64,000 nucleotides of DNA from Streptococcus sp. zg-86 (GTDB lineage Bacteria; Bacillota; Bacilli; Lactobacillales; Streptococcaceae): assembly GCF_017639855.1 (NCBI RefSeq), contig NZ_CP072115.1, forward strand, positions 1,550,001 to 1,614,000, written 5' to 3'. Position 1 is the first letter of the stretch; every line of letters starts with the position of its first letter. The translations under genes and the position numbers were made by a program. Of the stretch, positions 1 through 8,310 are shown piece after piece. The notes beneath the pieces were generated by a model. It did not search any database, was not told the DNA's origin, and was given only the letters and a program-made list of their open reading frames with translations.

Positions 1-585
1 TAAGGTGATGGATAAATTTTCTTTGATCAGCCGATACAGATAGCTCTCACTATAGCCAAATTCTCTTGCAATATCTGCAATCGTAAAATGCTCTTGATAA
101 TGTTCCCGAACCCAACCCAATAAGCGCTGAATCAACGTATTCTGGCTCGAAAGGGTATTAAATTCCTGCACAAACTGCTGGTATTCTTGCTTAAATGGCA
201 GGCTATTGACCGAATTCACCTTTAAGCGTTCGACAACGGTTCTCAAGCAGGATTCTAACTCCTCTGCATCAATTGGCTTACTAATAAAATCACAAACACC
301 AAACTTCATCGCCCTTTTGGCATTTTCAAAATCATTATAGCCTGATAAAATAATCTTCTCATAGCTAATATCAGCTGTCACCTCAAACATCATAAAGGCA
401 TCCATAATGGGCATGGTAATATCTGTCAATACGATATCTGGTTGCAAGTCACGAATGAGAGACATCCCTTCTTGGCCATGACTCGCTAAGCCAACCACTT
501 CAATTCCCAACATGGAATAATCGACTGCTAACGATAACCATTTCCGAATCAAGTGCTCATCTTCAACAATGATGAGTTTATACAT
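1..585 (-). CDS. AraC-type response regulator (YesN-like), partial
   Basis: The first 195 codons are visible and the frame is still open at the window edge, so the C-terminus is missing. The N-terminus is a receiver domain: the acidic pair follows KLIIVED, the phospho-acceptor aspartate lies in PDIVLTDITMP, and the conserved lysine is in FISKPID. After a linker, the last visible part (IADIAREFGYSESYLYRLIKE) is the first helix-turn-helix of an AraC domain. This architecture is typical of YesN partners of YesM-type kinases. The start ATG lies inside the end of the kinase gene (8-nt overlap), so the two are translationally coupled. The target genes cannot be inferred from this window. Confidence 0.9.
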   Translation of the reverse strand, partial: MYKLIIVEDEHLIRKWLSLAVDYSMLGIEVVGLASHGQEGMSLIRDLQPDIVLTDITMPIMDAFMMFEVTADISYEKIILSGYNDFENAKRAMKFGVCDFISKPIDAEELESCLRTVVERLKVNSVNSLPFKQEYQQFVQEFNTLSSQNTLIQRLLGWVREHYQEHFTIADIAREFGYSESYLYRLIKENLSITL

Positions 586-2227
586 CTCCTACCTCCAAAA
601 CAACAAACTGAATCCATGTCTCGCCTTTCCGATTGACCCCAAGATTACATTGAACCTCATCGAAAAATTCCTTTAGACGCCGATAACTATTCACAACTCC
701 ATGCTGGGTCTGATTGGTCTCTAAAGACTCCAAAATATTTTGACGCTCCTGTTTCGTTAACCCACCTGCATTGTCTATTACCGTGAAATACAGATAAGAG
801 TCCCGCTGCTCAATTTGAACCCGAATATGCAAATCAATCCGATATTTTCTACCATATTTCATGGCATTCTCAATCAAAGGCAATAGGAACAAGCGTGGTA
901 TCAACTGATGTTTGACAGATTCTGGGCATACAATCTCATACGTAAAGCTCTCATACCGAACCGCATGAATCTCCAAATATGATTGGATAATTTCTAAATC
1001 TTCCCCAATAGAAGTATCATGGTCCAACTGGGCAACACTATAGCGTAAAATACTGGTTAGATTCTGAATCAGCTGATTGGTCAAAGAAGGATCTAATTCG
1101 TGAGTAATTTTAATCGTTTCGAGCGTATTATAGAGAAAGTGCGGATTGAATTGAGCTTCCAACATCTTGCGTTCAAACCACAATTTCTCCCGCTCCAACA
1201 ATAATTTTTGCTCATGCAATGAATCCAATTCTTCCAACATTTGGTTGATTTGTTCCGCCATGAATTCAAACTCATCCCCTGTTTCTAGCTGCACCTTCTT
1301 CTTATCTGCTGCAATAATCTGCTTCATCTGGTGAACCAAGGACTCAATGGGAATGGCATTGTAAGAAGCAATCTTATGGGCAATTTTGCGAGCCTGAATC
1401 AAATAAACCGTTAGGGCAACTACCGTGATAGCTAATGAGAAAATTGCTAGAAAATGAATAGGAAAGAAGGTCTGAAACGTATAGACATAGAGATAGCGTC
1501 CAATTTCCGCCTCATAGGTCAAGACTGGCTGTTCTGAATTAAAGATGGTCTGTTGTCGCAATAACTGCTCATCCAATTTTTCTAAGGACGATACTGTAAA
1601 GTAATTGGAATTTTTTGCAAAAATATTTCCATACTTATCTGTCAAAATATATTTGGCCGATAAAATATCATCATAAGAAATAAAATCATGAGCATTGATA
1701 AATAAAATGCTATAACCAATTCGCTCTCCTGCTTCCTCAATGGGATGGATAAACAAGAGATAATGCTCATGATTTGTTGACACAATGACCTTAGGAGCAA
1801 TGGTTTCCACAGAAGACTGCTCCATTAAAATCTGCAAATAGTAGGTCGGTATCAGCAAGCCTGTTCGTGAGCGACTAGTCGTAAAGAGAGAATTTCCTTC
1901 CTTATCCAGTACCATTAAATCAGAAACCAGTTTGGGCTGCGCTCGCTTTTCATAGAAAGAAGTATAGAGTTCCCGCTCTGTACGATTTCCTTTTAAAAAT
2001 TCTCGAACGATTCCCTTATCTAACTCCTTAAGAACTAGCTCATTACTTGCGATACCCTCGTATGTATGCTGCACAATCTCTTCGGTATCTCGCACCAATT
2101 GGTAATACTGTAAAACATAAGAGGATGAAACAAGCAGTATCATTAAAATACCGGTGGTTATCAAAGCTGACCAGCTACTCTTCTTAATAATCTCCTTTTG
2201 TAAAGATTGCTTAAATGATCCCTTCAT
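578..2227 (-). CDS. sensor histidine kinase, YesM/LytS type
   Basis: A membrane sensor kinase of 549 aa. One membrane segment lies near the N-terminus (about residues 18-40), an extracellular sensor region follows to about 250, and a second segment (about 255-280) leads into a HAMP-like stretch and coiled coil. The phospho-acceptor histidine is in AQFNPHFLYNTLE, and the ATP-binding N-box is LLPLIENAMKYG, which marks the His_kinase (PF06580) / HATPase class. The start at 2227 is preferred because AGGAG lies just upstream; an in-frame ATG 36 nt further upstream lacks such a site. It overlaps the response regulator downstream. The first 108 bp of the gene and its promoter are duplicated at 10412-10584. 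Confidence 0.9.
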   Translation of the reverse strand: MKGSFKQSLQKEIIKKSSWSALITTGILMILLVSSSYVLQYYQLVRDTEEIVQHTYEGIASNELVLKELDKGIVREFLKGNRTERELYTSFYEKRAQPKLVSDLMVLDKEGNSLFTTSRSRTGLLIPTYYLQILMEQSSVETIAPKVIVSTNHEHYLLFIHPIEEAGERIGYSILFINAHDFISYDDILSAKYILTDKYGNIFAKNSNYFTVSSLEKLDEQLLRQQTIFNSEQPVLTYEAEIGRYLYVYTFQTFFPIHFLAIFSLAITVVALTVYLIQARKIAHKIASYNAIPIESLVHQMKQIIAADKKKVQLETGDEFEFMAEQINQMLEELDSLHEQKLLLEREKLWFERKMLEAQFNPHFLYNTLETIKITHELDPSLTNQLIQNLTSILRYSVAQLDHDTSIGEDLEIIQSYLEIHAVRYESFTYEIVCPESVKHQLIPRLFLLPLIENAMKYGRKYRIDLHIRVQIEQRDSYLYFTVIDNAGGLTKQERQNILESLETNQTQHGVVNSYRRLKEFFDEVQCNLGVNRKGETWIQFVVLEVGDV

Positions 2228-2292
2228 GATCTCCTCTCTTCTATTTGAAAACGTTTCATTCATTATATCAAATTTTACGCATTTTGAAAAAG
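2120..2292. repeat. 173-bp direct repeat, copy 1
   Basis: Identical by eye to 10412-10584. This copy is in place: it contains the first 108 bp of the kinase gene plus its ribosome site, operator and promoter. The two copies bound the accessory block at 2293-10411. Confidence 0.9.
2228..2292 (-). promoter_or_regulatory. kinase promoter with a palindromic operator
   Basis: On the minus strand an extended -10 (TGATATAAT, hexamer at 2262-2267) is followed by a 13-bp palindrome, TGAAAACGTTTCA (2246-2258), and then the AGGAG ribosome site. The palindrome resembles a CcpA cre site or another LacI-family operator, but it is one base shorter than the cre consensus. Its position at the expected transcription start suggests repression. 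Confidence 0.55.
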
Positions 2293-2310
2293 GTTATAGG
2301 AGGACAAAAA

Positions 2311-2330
2311 AGAAGCCCTTTCGGGCCTAT
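2311..2330 (-). terminator. short hairpin, possible terminator
   Basis: GCCC-TTTC-GGGC (2315-2326), read on the minus strand, is followed by CTTCTTTTTT. It could stop minus-strand readthrough out of the accessory block before the kinase promoter. The stem is short, so the call is tentative. Confidence 0.4.
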
Positions 2331-2347
2331 CTCATGTTGTTCATTGA

Positions 2348-2779
2348 GAGGAACTCCTTATCTCACAACAAACCTCTAACGTCACTCCCCTCTTCTCAGT
2401 ACAAGTGCTAGCAGATGTTCAGCTATCTGCTGGTCTGGGAGAAGGATTCTTTGACGAGTTTAAGATTGAAACTGTCTACTCAAACGAGGAGCAATACGGT
2501 TACGACATTGCAGCTTGGATTGAGGGAGACTCTATGGAGCCTATCTATAAGAGTGGTTAAGTCGCACTTATACGCTCGAACGGATTCGACTATGATGGAG
2601 CTGTCTATGCACTATCTTGGAATGACTCTGTCTATATCAAAAAGCTCTACCGTGATGAGGATGGCTTTAGAATGGTTTCCCTGAATAAGGACTATCCTGA
2701 GAAGTTCATCCCTTATGAGGATGAACCAAGAATTGTTGGTCTAGTTGTGGGACACTTTATGCCTGTCGAGGGAGTATAG
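2348..2779 (+). pseudogene. S24 (LexA/UmuD-like) repressor fragment
   Basis: The frame reads through a typical S24 peptidase/repressor C-terminal half: the cleavage-site region (VLADVQLSAGLGEG), the catalytic-serine region (WIEGDSMEPIYKSG) and the lysine region (SWNDSVYIKKLY). An in-frame TAA at 2558-2560 sits directly after YKSG, where an acidic codon is expected. The N-terminal helix-turn-helix part is missing. Such genes head the umuDC-like cassettes of streptococcal integrative elements. The matching umuC remnant lies at about 8.9-9.4 kb, so this looks like one half of a cassette that was split and then decayed. Confidence 0.75.
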
Positions 2780-2781
2780 TC

Positions 2782-3009
2782 ATGAAATTAAAAGATATTT
2801 TAGAACTTGGAACGTATGGCTTCAACCCTGATTGTAAAGTTGAAATATTCAATATGGACAACTTTGAAGAGTGACTAGAAAATGAAGGATTCGATGAAAT
2901 TCTTATTCCTCAAAATGAAGATGCAAAAATCTATCCTTACGCTTTTTTGATAGAAGATTCTATTTTGATTGCTATGACCGAGGAGGATGACAATACCTAT
3001 GAACGTTAA
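2782..3009 (+). pseudogene. small ORF of the umuDC-type cassette, broken
   Basis: This follows the S24 fragment directly in the same direction. The frame starts MKLKDILELGTYGF and is interrupted by TGA after NMDNFEE; the same frame then continues to a TAA at 3007. Small acidic proteins often lie between the UmuD-like and UmuC-like genes of such cassettes. I do not recognise a family. A further coding-like stretch (MNVKEMIYIKDERIIF, from about 3000) runs into the IS66 fragment. Confidence 0.5.
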
Positions 3010-3373
3010 AGAAATGATTTATATAAAGGACGAACGCATTATCTTCACTCCTGATAAGTTCGAATACGACATCACTGATTATCAGCCAGTCCACCTGCTC
3101 GGAAGTGAGGGCTTTAACCTCCTCTTCATTGGTTGGCCAGTTCAATTTCCCATTTTTAAAACGTTTATACAATAACCAAAATCCCTGTCCATCCCAGTAA
3201 AGAGCTTTGAATCGGTCTTTTCGACCTCCACAGAAGAGATAGACCTGACCTGAAAAGGGAGCTAGGTTAATTTGACTTTTGACAAGGTAGGCGAGAGAAT
3301 CAATCCCTTGACGCATATCCGTTTTCCCGCAGACCAAGTGGACTTGACCTAAATCATTGAGTCGGATGGTCAT
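2972..3373 (-). pseudogene. IS66 TnpB (orf2), 3'-truncated
   Basis: The N-terminal ~100 residues match the IS66 accessory protein TnpB: CGKTDMRQGIDSLA, then YLFCGGRKDRFKALYWDG, then FWLLYKRFKNGKLNWP and EEVKALTSEQVDWL. From there the frame runs into antisense of the umuDC-type fragment, so the last ~30 residues are not IS-derived. The start overlaps the end of orf1, as usual in IS66. Confidence 0.7.
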
Positions 3374-3621
3374 AGTTCCGTACCTTATCCAAGATTGTTT
3401 CCATTACTTCATGGTTGATAGATTGGAAGAATGTGACTTTCACTTTTCCGAGACGAATTTTCATCAGAATATCGTTTCTGCTTTTCTTTTCAAAGCGATG
3501 AGATTGAGGAACTGTTAATGGGACGATAGGGTGTGACATAAAAAATCCTCCAGTTTGTTTTTTATAACAGTATACTGGAGGAGGAAGTGATTAGATAGAT
3601 ACCTTGTTATTGGGCGGTTAC
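3062..3621 (-). mobile_element. IS66-family element, truncated
   Basis: The outer end is visible at 3621: read on the minus strand the element begins GTAACCGCCCAATAACA, which resembles IS66-family ends. Inside lie orf1 (3354-3539) and a 3'-truncated tnpB. The large transposase gene tnpC and the other terminus are missing, so the copy cannot move by itself. A perfect inverted repeat, TCCTCCAGT/ACTGGAGGA, precedes orf1. The element cuts into the umuDC-type cassette. Confidence 0.7.
3354..3539 (-). CDS. IS66 orf1 (TnpA-like) accessory protein
   Basis: A 61-aa basic protein starting MSHPIVPLTVPQSHRF. It overlaps the downstream tnpB by 20 nt and lies directly inside the IS end, which is the position of IS66 orf1. 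It appears intact, but the element around it is not. The identity rests on position and partner more than on a motif. Confidence 0.6.
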   Translation of the reverse strand: MSHPIVPLTVPQSHRFEKKSRNDILMKIRLGKVKVTFFQSINHEVMETILDKVRNYDHPTQ

Positions 3622-3636
3622 AATTAATCTATAAAT

Positions 3637-4356
3637 TTATATTTCAATAATCCCATCCAGTAGATTTTCAATTTCTGGCGTAAGATGATGAGTAATAAGT
3701 ACCACTGTTGCATCTGTCTTTTTCAAAAGACATTGTTCTATATTTTGTACTGAGACTTTATCAATGGCAGAAAGACTTTCATCTAAAAATATAATATCTT
3801 TTTCTAAAAATAATGCTCTAGCTATACCAATCTTTTGTTTTTGACCTCCCGAAAGCATGTTTCCCTCCCAATCAATTAATGTCATAAGTCCTTCTGCTTG
3901 TTGTTCAACCCAATCTAATAAATCTACTGAACTTAAAATATTTTTTATTTTATTTTCATCATATTCTTTTCCAAGAGTGATATTCTCAATAATGCTACCA
4001 GAAAAAATAACACTATTCTGTTCAACATATGCTATCCTCTGGAATAATGAAGTCCTCAATTCTTCATATGTATATGAATCATAATATATTTCTCCCTGAG
4101 TTGATTTAAGTCTTCCAAATAGTATATTTAATAAGGTAGTTTTCCCGCTACCAGATGGGCCAATCAAAGCATATTTTTTACCTTTTTTAATAGTAAAATT
4201 GACATCATTCAGAGTTGGTAATACTGAATCGGGATAAGTAAAGCCAACATTTTTCACGATTATTTCTTTTTCAAAAAACGGTAAAGTAAAATCATCTCGC
4301 TTTTCAGAAGCTTGTATATCAGAAAACTTATCAAATATTTCTTGAATTGTTTTCAT
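3637..4356 (-). CDS. ABC exporter ATPase domain/subunit
   Basis: A 239-aa nucleotide-binding domain. Walker A is GPSGSGKTT, the Q-loop lies near VEQNSVIF, the signature is LSGGQKQKIGIARA, Walker B is IIFLDE and the switch histidine is in VLITHH. The features are those of exporter ATPases fused C-terminally to a membrane domain. The start ATG overlaps the stop of the permease frame (ATGA). Inserting one A at the junction would read GLKMKTIQEIF and restore a single TMD-NBD polypeptide of about 530 aa. It may therefore be a split subunit or the second half of a frameshifted gene. It is last in the operon; the IS66 end lies 16 bp downstream. Confidence 0.85.
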   Translation of the reverse strand: MKTIQEIFDKFSDIQASEKRDDFTLPFFEKEIIVKNVGFTYPDSVLPTLNDVNFTIKKGKKYALIGPSGSGKTTLLNILFGRLKSTQGEIYYDSYTYEELRTSLFQRIAYVEQNSVIFSGSIIENITLGKEYDENKIKNILSSVDLLDWVEQQAEGLMTLIDWEGNMLSGGQKQKIGIARALFLEKDIIFLDESLSAIDKVSVQNIEQCLLKKTDATVVLITHHLTPEIENLLDGIIEI

Positions 4357-5232
4357 TTCAATCCAGTTAAACTCGAAAAAATCGTTGCTGAGAGGTATTG
4401 TGTCGCTGATAAGGAACCAATAACAACATACCCAGCAAAATAAAGCCAGCCCGCTTGCATGAGCAATACAATTTGACTAGCTATACTTACACCATTTGTT
4501 GCAGATTGCATTAAACCGGAATAAGAACTATATCTAATTTTGTTTTTGGCTAAAAGCTTCGATTCCAAAACAATTTTATTCATAAAGTAAGGCATTGATT
4601 GAGTGCTATACAACACTCGTAATCCATTAAACAAACCATTTAGATTATGTGTAAAATTCTCATTAGCTCTACTAACATCTAACATAAAAGCATTTAGCTT
4701 TTTACTAAACATTTTAGGTACTGTAACCATTGCTACTGTCAATAATAAAATACTTGCTATTAATGAGTAGTGTAAAGAAAACAACACATACCCTCCTGTT
4801 AATATATTAAAAATTTGTGATAAGATCATCGAAAAATTTCCGAATCCATACTCATTGATAGTTGCAATATCATTTACCATCCAAGAAACATAAGAACTAG
4901 TAGCTTTATCATAAATATATTCTTCATCGACATTAGCTAAATTACTTGCTATATCTTTTCGGATTTGAATATTCATATTTTGAATAGCCAGAGCATGTAA
5001 GTAACTTGAGAGCACTATTTGAATTACCCAAGCAACCAAACAAATACACATCATTTTAATCCAATACATAAATGTTGAAAATCCATCATTTACAAGACTT
5101 GTAAGTGCATTGGCACTGAGAACCCCCCAATATGTAGATATGATAGAACCACCAAATATTACAGAAAGTAATAATAAATTTATTTTCCAACATCTAGCAA
5201 TATAGACACATATTGTTAATTTTTTTTGTCAT
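4353..5232 (-). CDS. ABC exporter membrane domain, frameshifted near its start
   Basis: The clear open part (4353-5069, 238 aa) has several hydrophobic segments and the exporter coupling region. The same frame stays coding-like upstream to a TGA at 5229-5231, adding about 53 residues with another membrane segment (INLLLLSVIFGGSIIS). A good start, ATG at 5232 with AGGAAG upstream, is in another frame. The two join if the A8 run (minus strand, 5220-5227) loses one A. So the gene is frameshifted, phase-variable or read by slippage. The substrate is unknown; the neighbours suggest a peptide. It lies 29 nt after the GTPase gene. Confidence 0.7.
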
Positions 5233-5261
5233 TAAAGTATCTTCCTTTATTTTCTACTTTT

Positions 5262-6167
5262 TTAAGATATTTTAGTTCGATTATATACATAACGTTCAAC
5301 TTTTTCTTTTGAAATCCTTCCATCTTTCAAAGCTAACTCAATTTCACATCCAGGAGTATTATCATGATTACAATCTGAAAAGCGACACTTATCTGATAGT
5401 GTCAAAATATCTGAGAACAGAATAGACAAGTCTAAATTTTCATTTTTATCAATAGCTTTAAATCCCGGCGTATCAATGACATAATAATCATATTTCTGAC
5501 AATACAACATTTTACTCATCGTAGTAGTATGTTTACCTTTACCATCCTTTCTAACATCCCCTACTTTTTCCTGATTATTTTGCCTTAGATGATTGATAAC
5601 CGTTGTTTTTCCTGCACCAGAACTACCTATAAACAGGCCGACATGTTTACTTTTTAATGTATTCTCAAAGTTCTTTAGACTCTCTTTGTTATAGATACTA
5701 ATTTCCAATATATTTATATTAGGATACAAAACTTTAAATGTTTTCACACATTGAATATAGTTATCCGTCAAATCTATTTTCGTAATGACCAAATAAAGTT
5801 CTATATCTTTTTGACTAAAAACTAAAACATATCTCTCTAGTTTTGATAAAGAAAAATTTTGATTAACTGCAATAAATATATATATTTGATCAACATTGCT
5901 AGCTAAAACCTGATTACTCTTTGAATACCTATAGCTCTTTGCCGTTTTATTACTAGACTTCTCCACAACTTTTTCTCTCTTTGTAATCTGTTTAATTGTT
6001 AAATAATCAGATTCTTCCGACAATTCAATTATATCTCCAACAAAACACTTAAGTTCACCTTTTCGGATATCGATTTCTTCTCCATTAGATAAAACTACTA
6101 CATAATCATTTTTACGTTCAGAAATCACTCTGGCGCTCATGAAAGTTCTACTATTATCTTTTTTCAT
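5262..6167 (-). CDS. RsgA-like circularly permuted GTPase (accessory paralogue)
   Basis: 301 aa with the full RsgA layout. An N-terminal OB-like barrel (SARVISERKNDYVVVL) comes first. The GTPase motifs follow in permuted order: G4 ITKID, then G1 GSSGAGKTT, then G3 DTPG. The C-terminal zinc knuckle is CRFSDCNHDNTPGC. Housekeeping RsgA matures the 30S ribosomal subunit; this copy lies between a peptide-type regulator and an exporter, so its role here is unknown (immunity, stress response or modified translation are guesses). The start at 6167 is chosen because AGGA precedes it; earlier in-frame starts extend the protein by 13 residues with a poorer site. Confidence 0.85.
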   Translation of the reverse strand: MKKDNSRTFMSARVISERKNDYVVVLSNGEEIDIRKGELKCFVGDIIELSEESDYLTIKQITKREKVVEKSSNKTAKSYRYSKSNQVLASNVDQIYIFIAVNQNFSLSKLERYVLVFSQKDIELYLVITKIDLTDNYIQCVKTFKVLYPNINILEISIYNKESLKNFENTLKSKHVGLFIGSSGAGKTTVINHLRQNNQEKVGDVRKDGKGKHTTTMSKMLYCQKYDYYVIDTPGFKAIDKNENLDLSILFSDILTLSDKCRFSDCNHDNTPGCEIELALKDGRISKEKVERYVYNRTKIS

Positions 6168-6227
6168 CCAATTCCTCATATTACTAAAATAAAAATAGAG
6201 CATCACCTATAAATTTTCTTCGATTAT

Positions 6228-7100
6228 CTAATTTTGAAATTTATCTGAGATATAGTGCTCTACTGCCAGAGCCTTCTCTGTGTTATCTTCGATTTGCTTA
6301 TACAAAAAATGTGCAGTCTCAAAGTAGGTTTTAACCGTCGATCTTTCTGAAAAGTTTTGACTTAGATTTCCCAACAACAAAAATGAATCTGCTAATAAAT
6401 AAGTTGTTCTATACTCTTGGCATAATTTAATGGTTGCAGTTACTTGTTTAATAGCTGCTTCCATATTCTTTCGTAGCCAAAAATAGCGACCTAGGTTATA
6501 GTTAAATTTGATAGTCAACTCCAATTCCTCTATTGTATTTAAAGTCAGTTGCTGCAAATGAGCCACCAACTCTTCCTTCATCATATCAAACTTAGCTAGA
6601 TTGTCTGTATCATGATAGAAATTAAAAAGCGTATTGGAAATTTGAAGGTGGTTTATATCTGTCTTATGAGTTGATTTTAATGCTTTCTCTAATCGTTCTA
6701 TCGCACTTTCTCTTCTATCACTAACGTAAAAATCAACTAATGAAGCAATCCATTCCAGATATATTTTATCTGACAGTGATAAGCGATGAGATTTTCCTTT
6801 CTCTAACTCATAGATATATTTCAAAGATTCATAATTTCTTTGAATAATAAATGTTTTAGCTATTTTTTTAAACTCTATAAGCTCCGTACTCTCATTCAAA
6901 ATTTGCTCGTCAAAAAAATAATCCATACTGACATTGAGTTTTTTAGCCAGTTGATGTAATACTTCTGAACCTGGAGTATATTCTCCATTCTCCAAACGAC
7001 TAATTTGACCTTGTTTACAAATGCCCTCTGCCCATTCTTTTTGAGATAATTTCAATTCTTTTCTTCTGCTCTTAATCCTAGTAGCTAATAAGCTTCCCAC
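6228..7100 (-). CDS. RRNPP-type (PlcR/Rgg-like) transcriptional regulator
   Basis: 290 aa. An N-terminal XRE helix-turn-helix (LKLSQKEWAEGICKQGQISRLENG) is followed by an all-helical, TPR-like C-terminal region of about 220 residues with repeated paired helices. This is the layout of cytosolic peptide-pheromone receptors. The start is GTG at 7100, with GGAGG seven nt upstream. It heads an operon with the RsgA paralogue and the ABC exporter. I see no short pheromone gene in the 60-nt gap downstream or in the ~160 nt upstream before the IS982 remnant. The cognate peptide may be lost or encoded elsewhere, or the protein may not need one. Confidence 0.8.
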   Translation of the reverse strand: MGSLLATRIKSRRKELKLSQKEWAEGICKQGQISRLENGEYTPGSEVLHQLAKKLNVSMDYFFDEQILNESTELIEFKKIAKTFIIQRNYESLKYIYELEKGKSHRLSLSDKIYLEWIASLVDFYVSDRRESAIERLEKALKSTHKTDINHLQISNTLFNFYHDTDNLAKFDMMKEELVAHLQQLTLNTIEELELTIKFNYNLGRYFWLRKNMEAAIKQVTATIKLCQEYRTTYLLADSFLLLGNLSQNFSERSTVKTYFETAHFLYKQIEDNTEKALAVEHYISDKFQN

Positions 7101-7266
7101 TCTATTTCCTCCAGTCTATTACTTCTAATTGTATTTTCTCACGATTTCTAAAATAATTCAAATACGTTATATTTAATATACCATTGGTGCTAGTTCTCTT
7201 CCCACTACACAAAAAACCCAAAAGGACTATACTGTAAGTGCCTAAACAAACAGGAGGTTAGTCCAA
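7101..7266. promoter_or_regulatory. regulator upstream region
   Basis: This AT-rich stretch lies between the regulator start and the IS982 remnant. A TACAAT -10-like hexamer on the minus strand is visible about 30 bp upstream of the GTG, without a good -35. No small ORF with a ribosome site is visible on either strand. Confidence 0.35.
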
Positions 7267-7939
7267 ATGAGCCACTTACAGTATACCGCAAAATCTCGTC
7301 ACTTACAATGGAATATGCGACAATTATCAAACATTTGTCACCAACTTTATCGTGATTACTGTCCAGCTTCCTTAAAACATCGTCATAATGTTGCTTTATC
7401 TAAGTATCAGATGAATCCATTCTCGTTCTATTAGTGCTTCAAGCTGAATTGGGAATCAAATCACAGCGTCATTTTTATAGAATCTGTTGCTTCTTTCCTT
7501 GTGGAAGATTGCTGGAAAGAAGTCGCTTTAATCGTCGTGCTATACAGTTAATTGGGCTGGTACAACTGATTCGCCAAGCCATGAATAGGCAACTATCACC
7601 TAACGCCATTGTCATCATGGATAGTTTTCCTTTACCTCTTTGTCATCCTGTTCGCAACCATAGAGCAAGAATTTTTGCAGGGCAGGCAGACATTGGCTAC
7701 AATATTTGGAACAGAAAGGATATCACTTATGGACTCCGCTGCGACAGAATATGGAGAGGGCCGATCAGCATAACAATTGGAGATTGTTAGCGATGCAGCG
7801 CACTATTGAAACTCGTTTTTCTGAATTATATGCTTTGTTTGATATAGAACAAACCCTTGCCAGAGGACTGGATGGACTACAGTTACGGATTGAACAAATC
7901 CTGCTAGCTTATTATCTCAGATATTTTGAAGTAAACTAG
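7267..7939 (+). pseudogene. IS982-family transposase remnant
   Basis: It starts with a sound ribosome site (AGGAGG) and MSHLQYTAKSRHLQWNMRQL, typical of an IS982 N-terminus, and stops after 53 codons. A second frame (from 7434) carries the first catalytic aspartate region (IVIMDSFPLPLCHP) and then RARIFAGQADIGYN. A third frame (to 7939) carries the end, QNMERADQHNNWRLLAMQR to LAYYLRYFEVN. Parts between the catalytic residues are missing, so it combines at least two frameshifts with an internal deletion. It separates the regulator operon from the umuC remnant. Confidence 0.75.
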
Positions 7940-7959
7940 CACCATGGGGAGTATTTCAG

Positions 7960-8049
7960 TTTGCTTTTAGTACTAGTCAACGAGTTGCAGGCAGTACTGG
8001 AGCCCGGCAAAGCGAGTTAACGACGTAATAAAATATAAACTGAATGACT
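7960..8049. repeat. MITE-like element, family 1
   Basis: About 90 bp with imperfect terminal inverted repeats (AGTATTTCAGTTT and AGTCATTCAGTTT). The interior shares GAGTTGCAGGCA and GGCAAAGC with copies at 43166-43266 and 58468-58572. It has no coding capacity. Confidence 0.65.
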
Positions 8050-8146
8050 ATATCATACCGCTATTTATGCTGAATATAGGTCTATATCAATCTCAATATT
8101 CTTGCTTCTATCGACTATTCAGCTATTTTTAAGGAGGGTACGTTTC

Positions 8147-8207
8147 TATTCCCGTAAACACCTTGTCAATGGAAACAAACCCATACCCACTAGGGTTTAC
8201 GGGAATA
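8147..8207. repeat. 13-bp perfect inverted repeat with 35-nt loop
   Basis: TATTCCCGTAAAC (8147-8159) is mirrored exactly by GTTTACGGGAATA (8195-8207). It is not followed by a T-run on either strand, so it does not look like a terminator. It could be the end of a mobile element, a replication or recombination site, or a structured RNA. Confidence 0.6.
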
Positions 8208-8283
8208 AATAATTATACCACCAAGCTTTCAATCCCACTACTTCAATTTCAACTCCCACTCTGATACTTACCCACCATACAAC

Positions 8284-8309
8284 AAAAAGCCTTGATGTCA
8301 AGGCTTTTT
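8284..8309. terminator. bidirectional rho-independent terminator
   Basis: AAAAAGCCTTGA and TCAAGGCTTTTT form a near-perfect hairpin with T-runs on both strands. On the minus strand it lies just beyond the RumA-like tail. Confidence 0.7.
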
Positions 8310-8310
8310 A

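Noticed and set aside
2154..2411. 85-codon frame antisense to the kinase start
   Set aside because: It runs through the kinase promoter repeat and the hairpin at 2311 and has no protein features.
7101..7266. Pheromone peptide gene for the RRNPP regulator
   Set aside because: No start codon with a ribosome site and a hydrophobic or cleavable peptide is present on either strand before the IS982 remnant.
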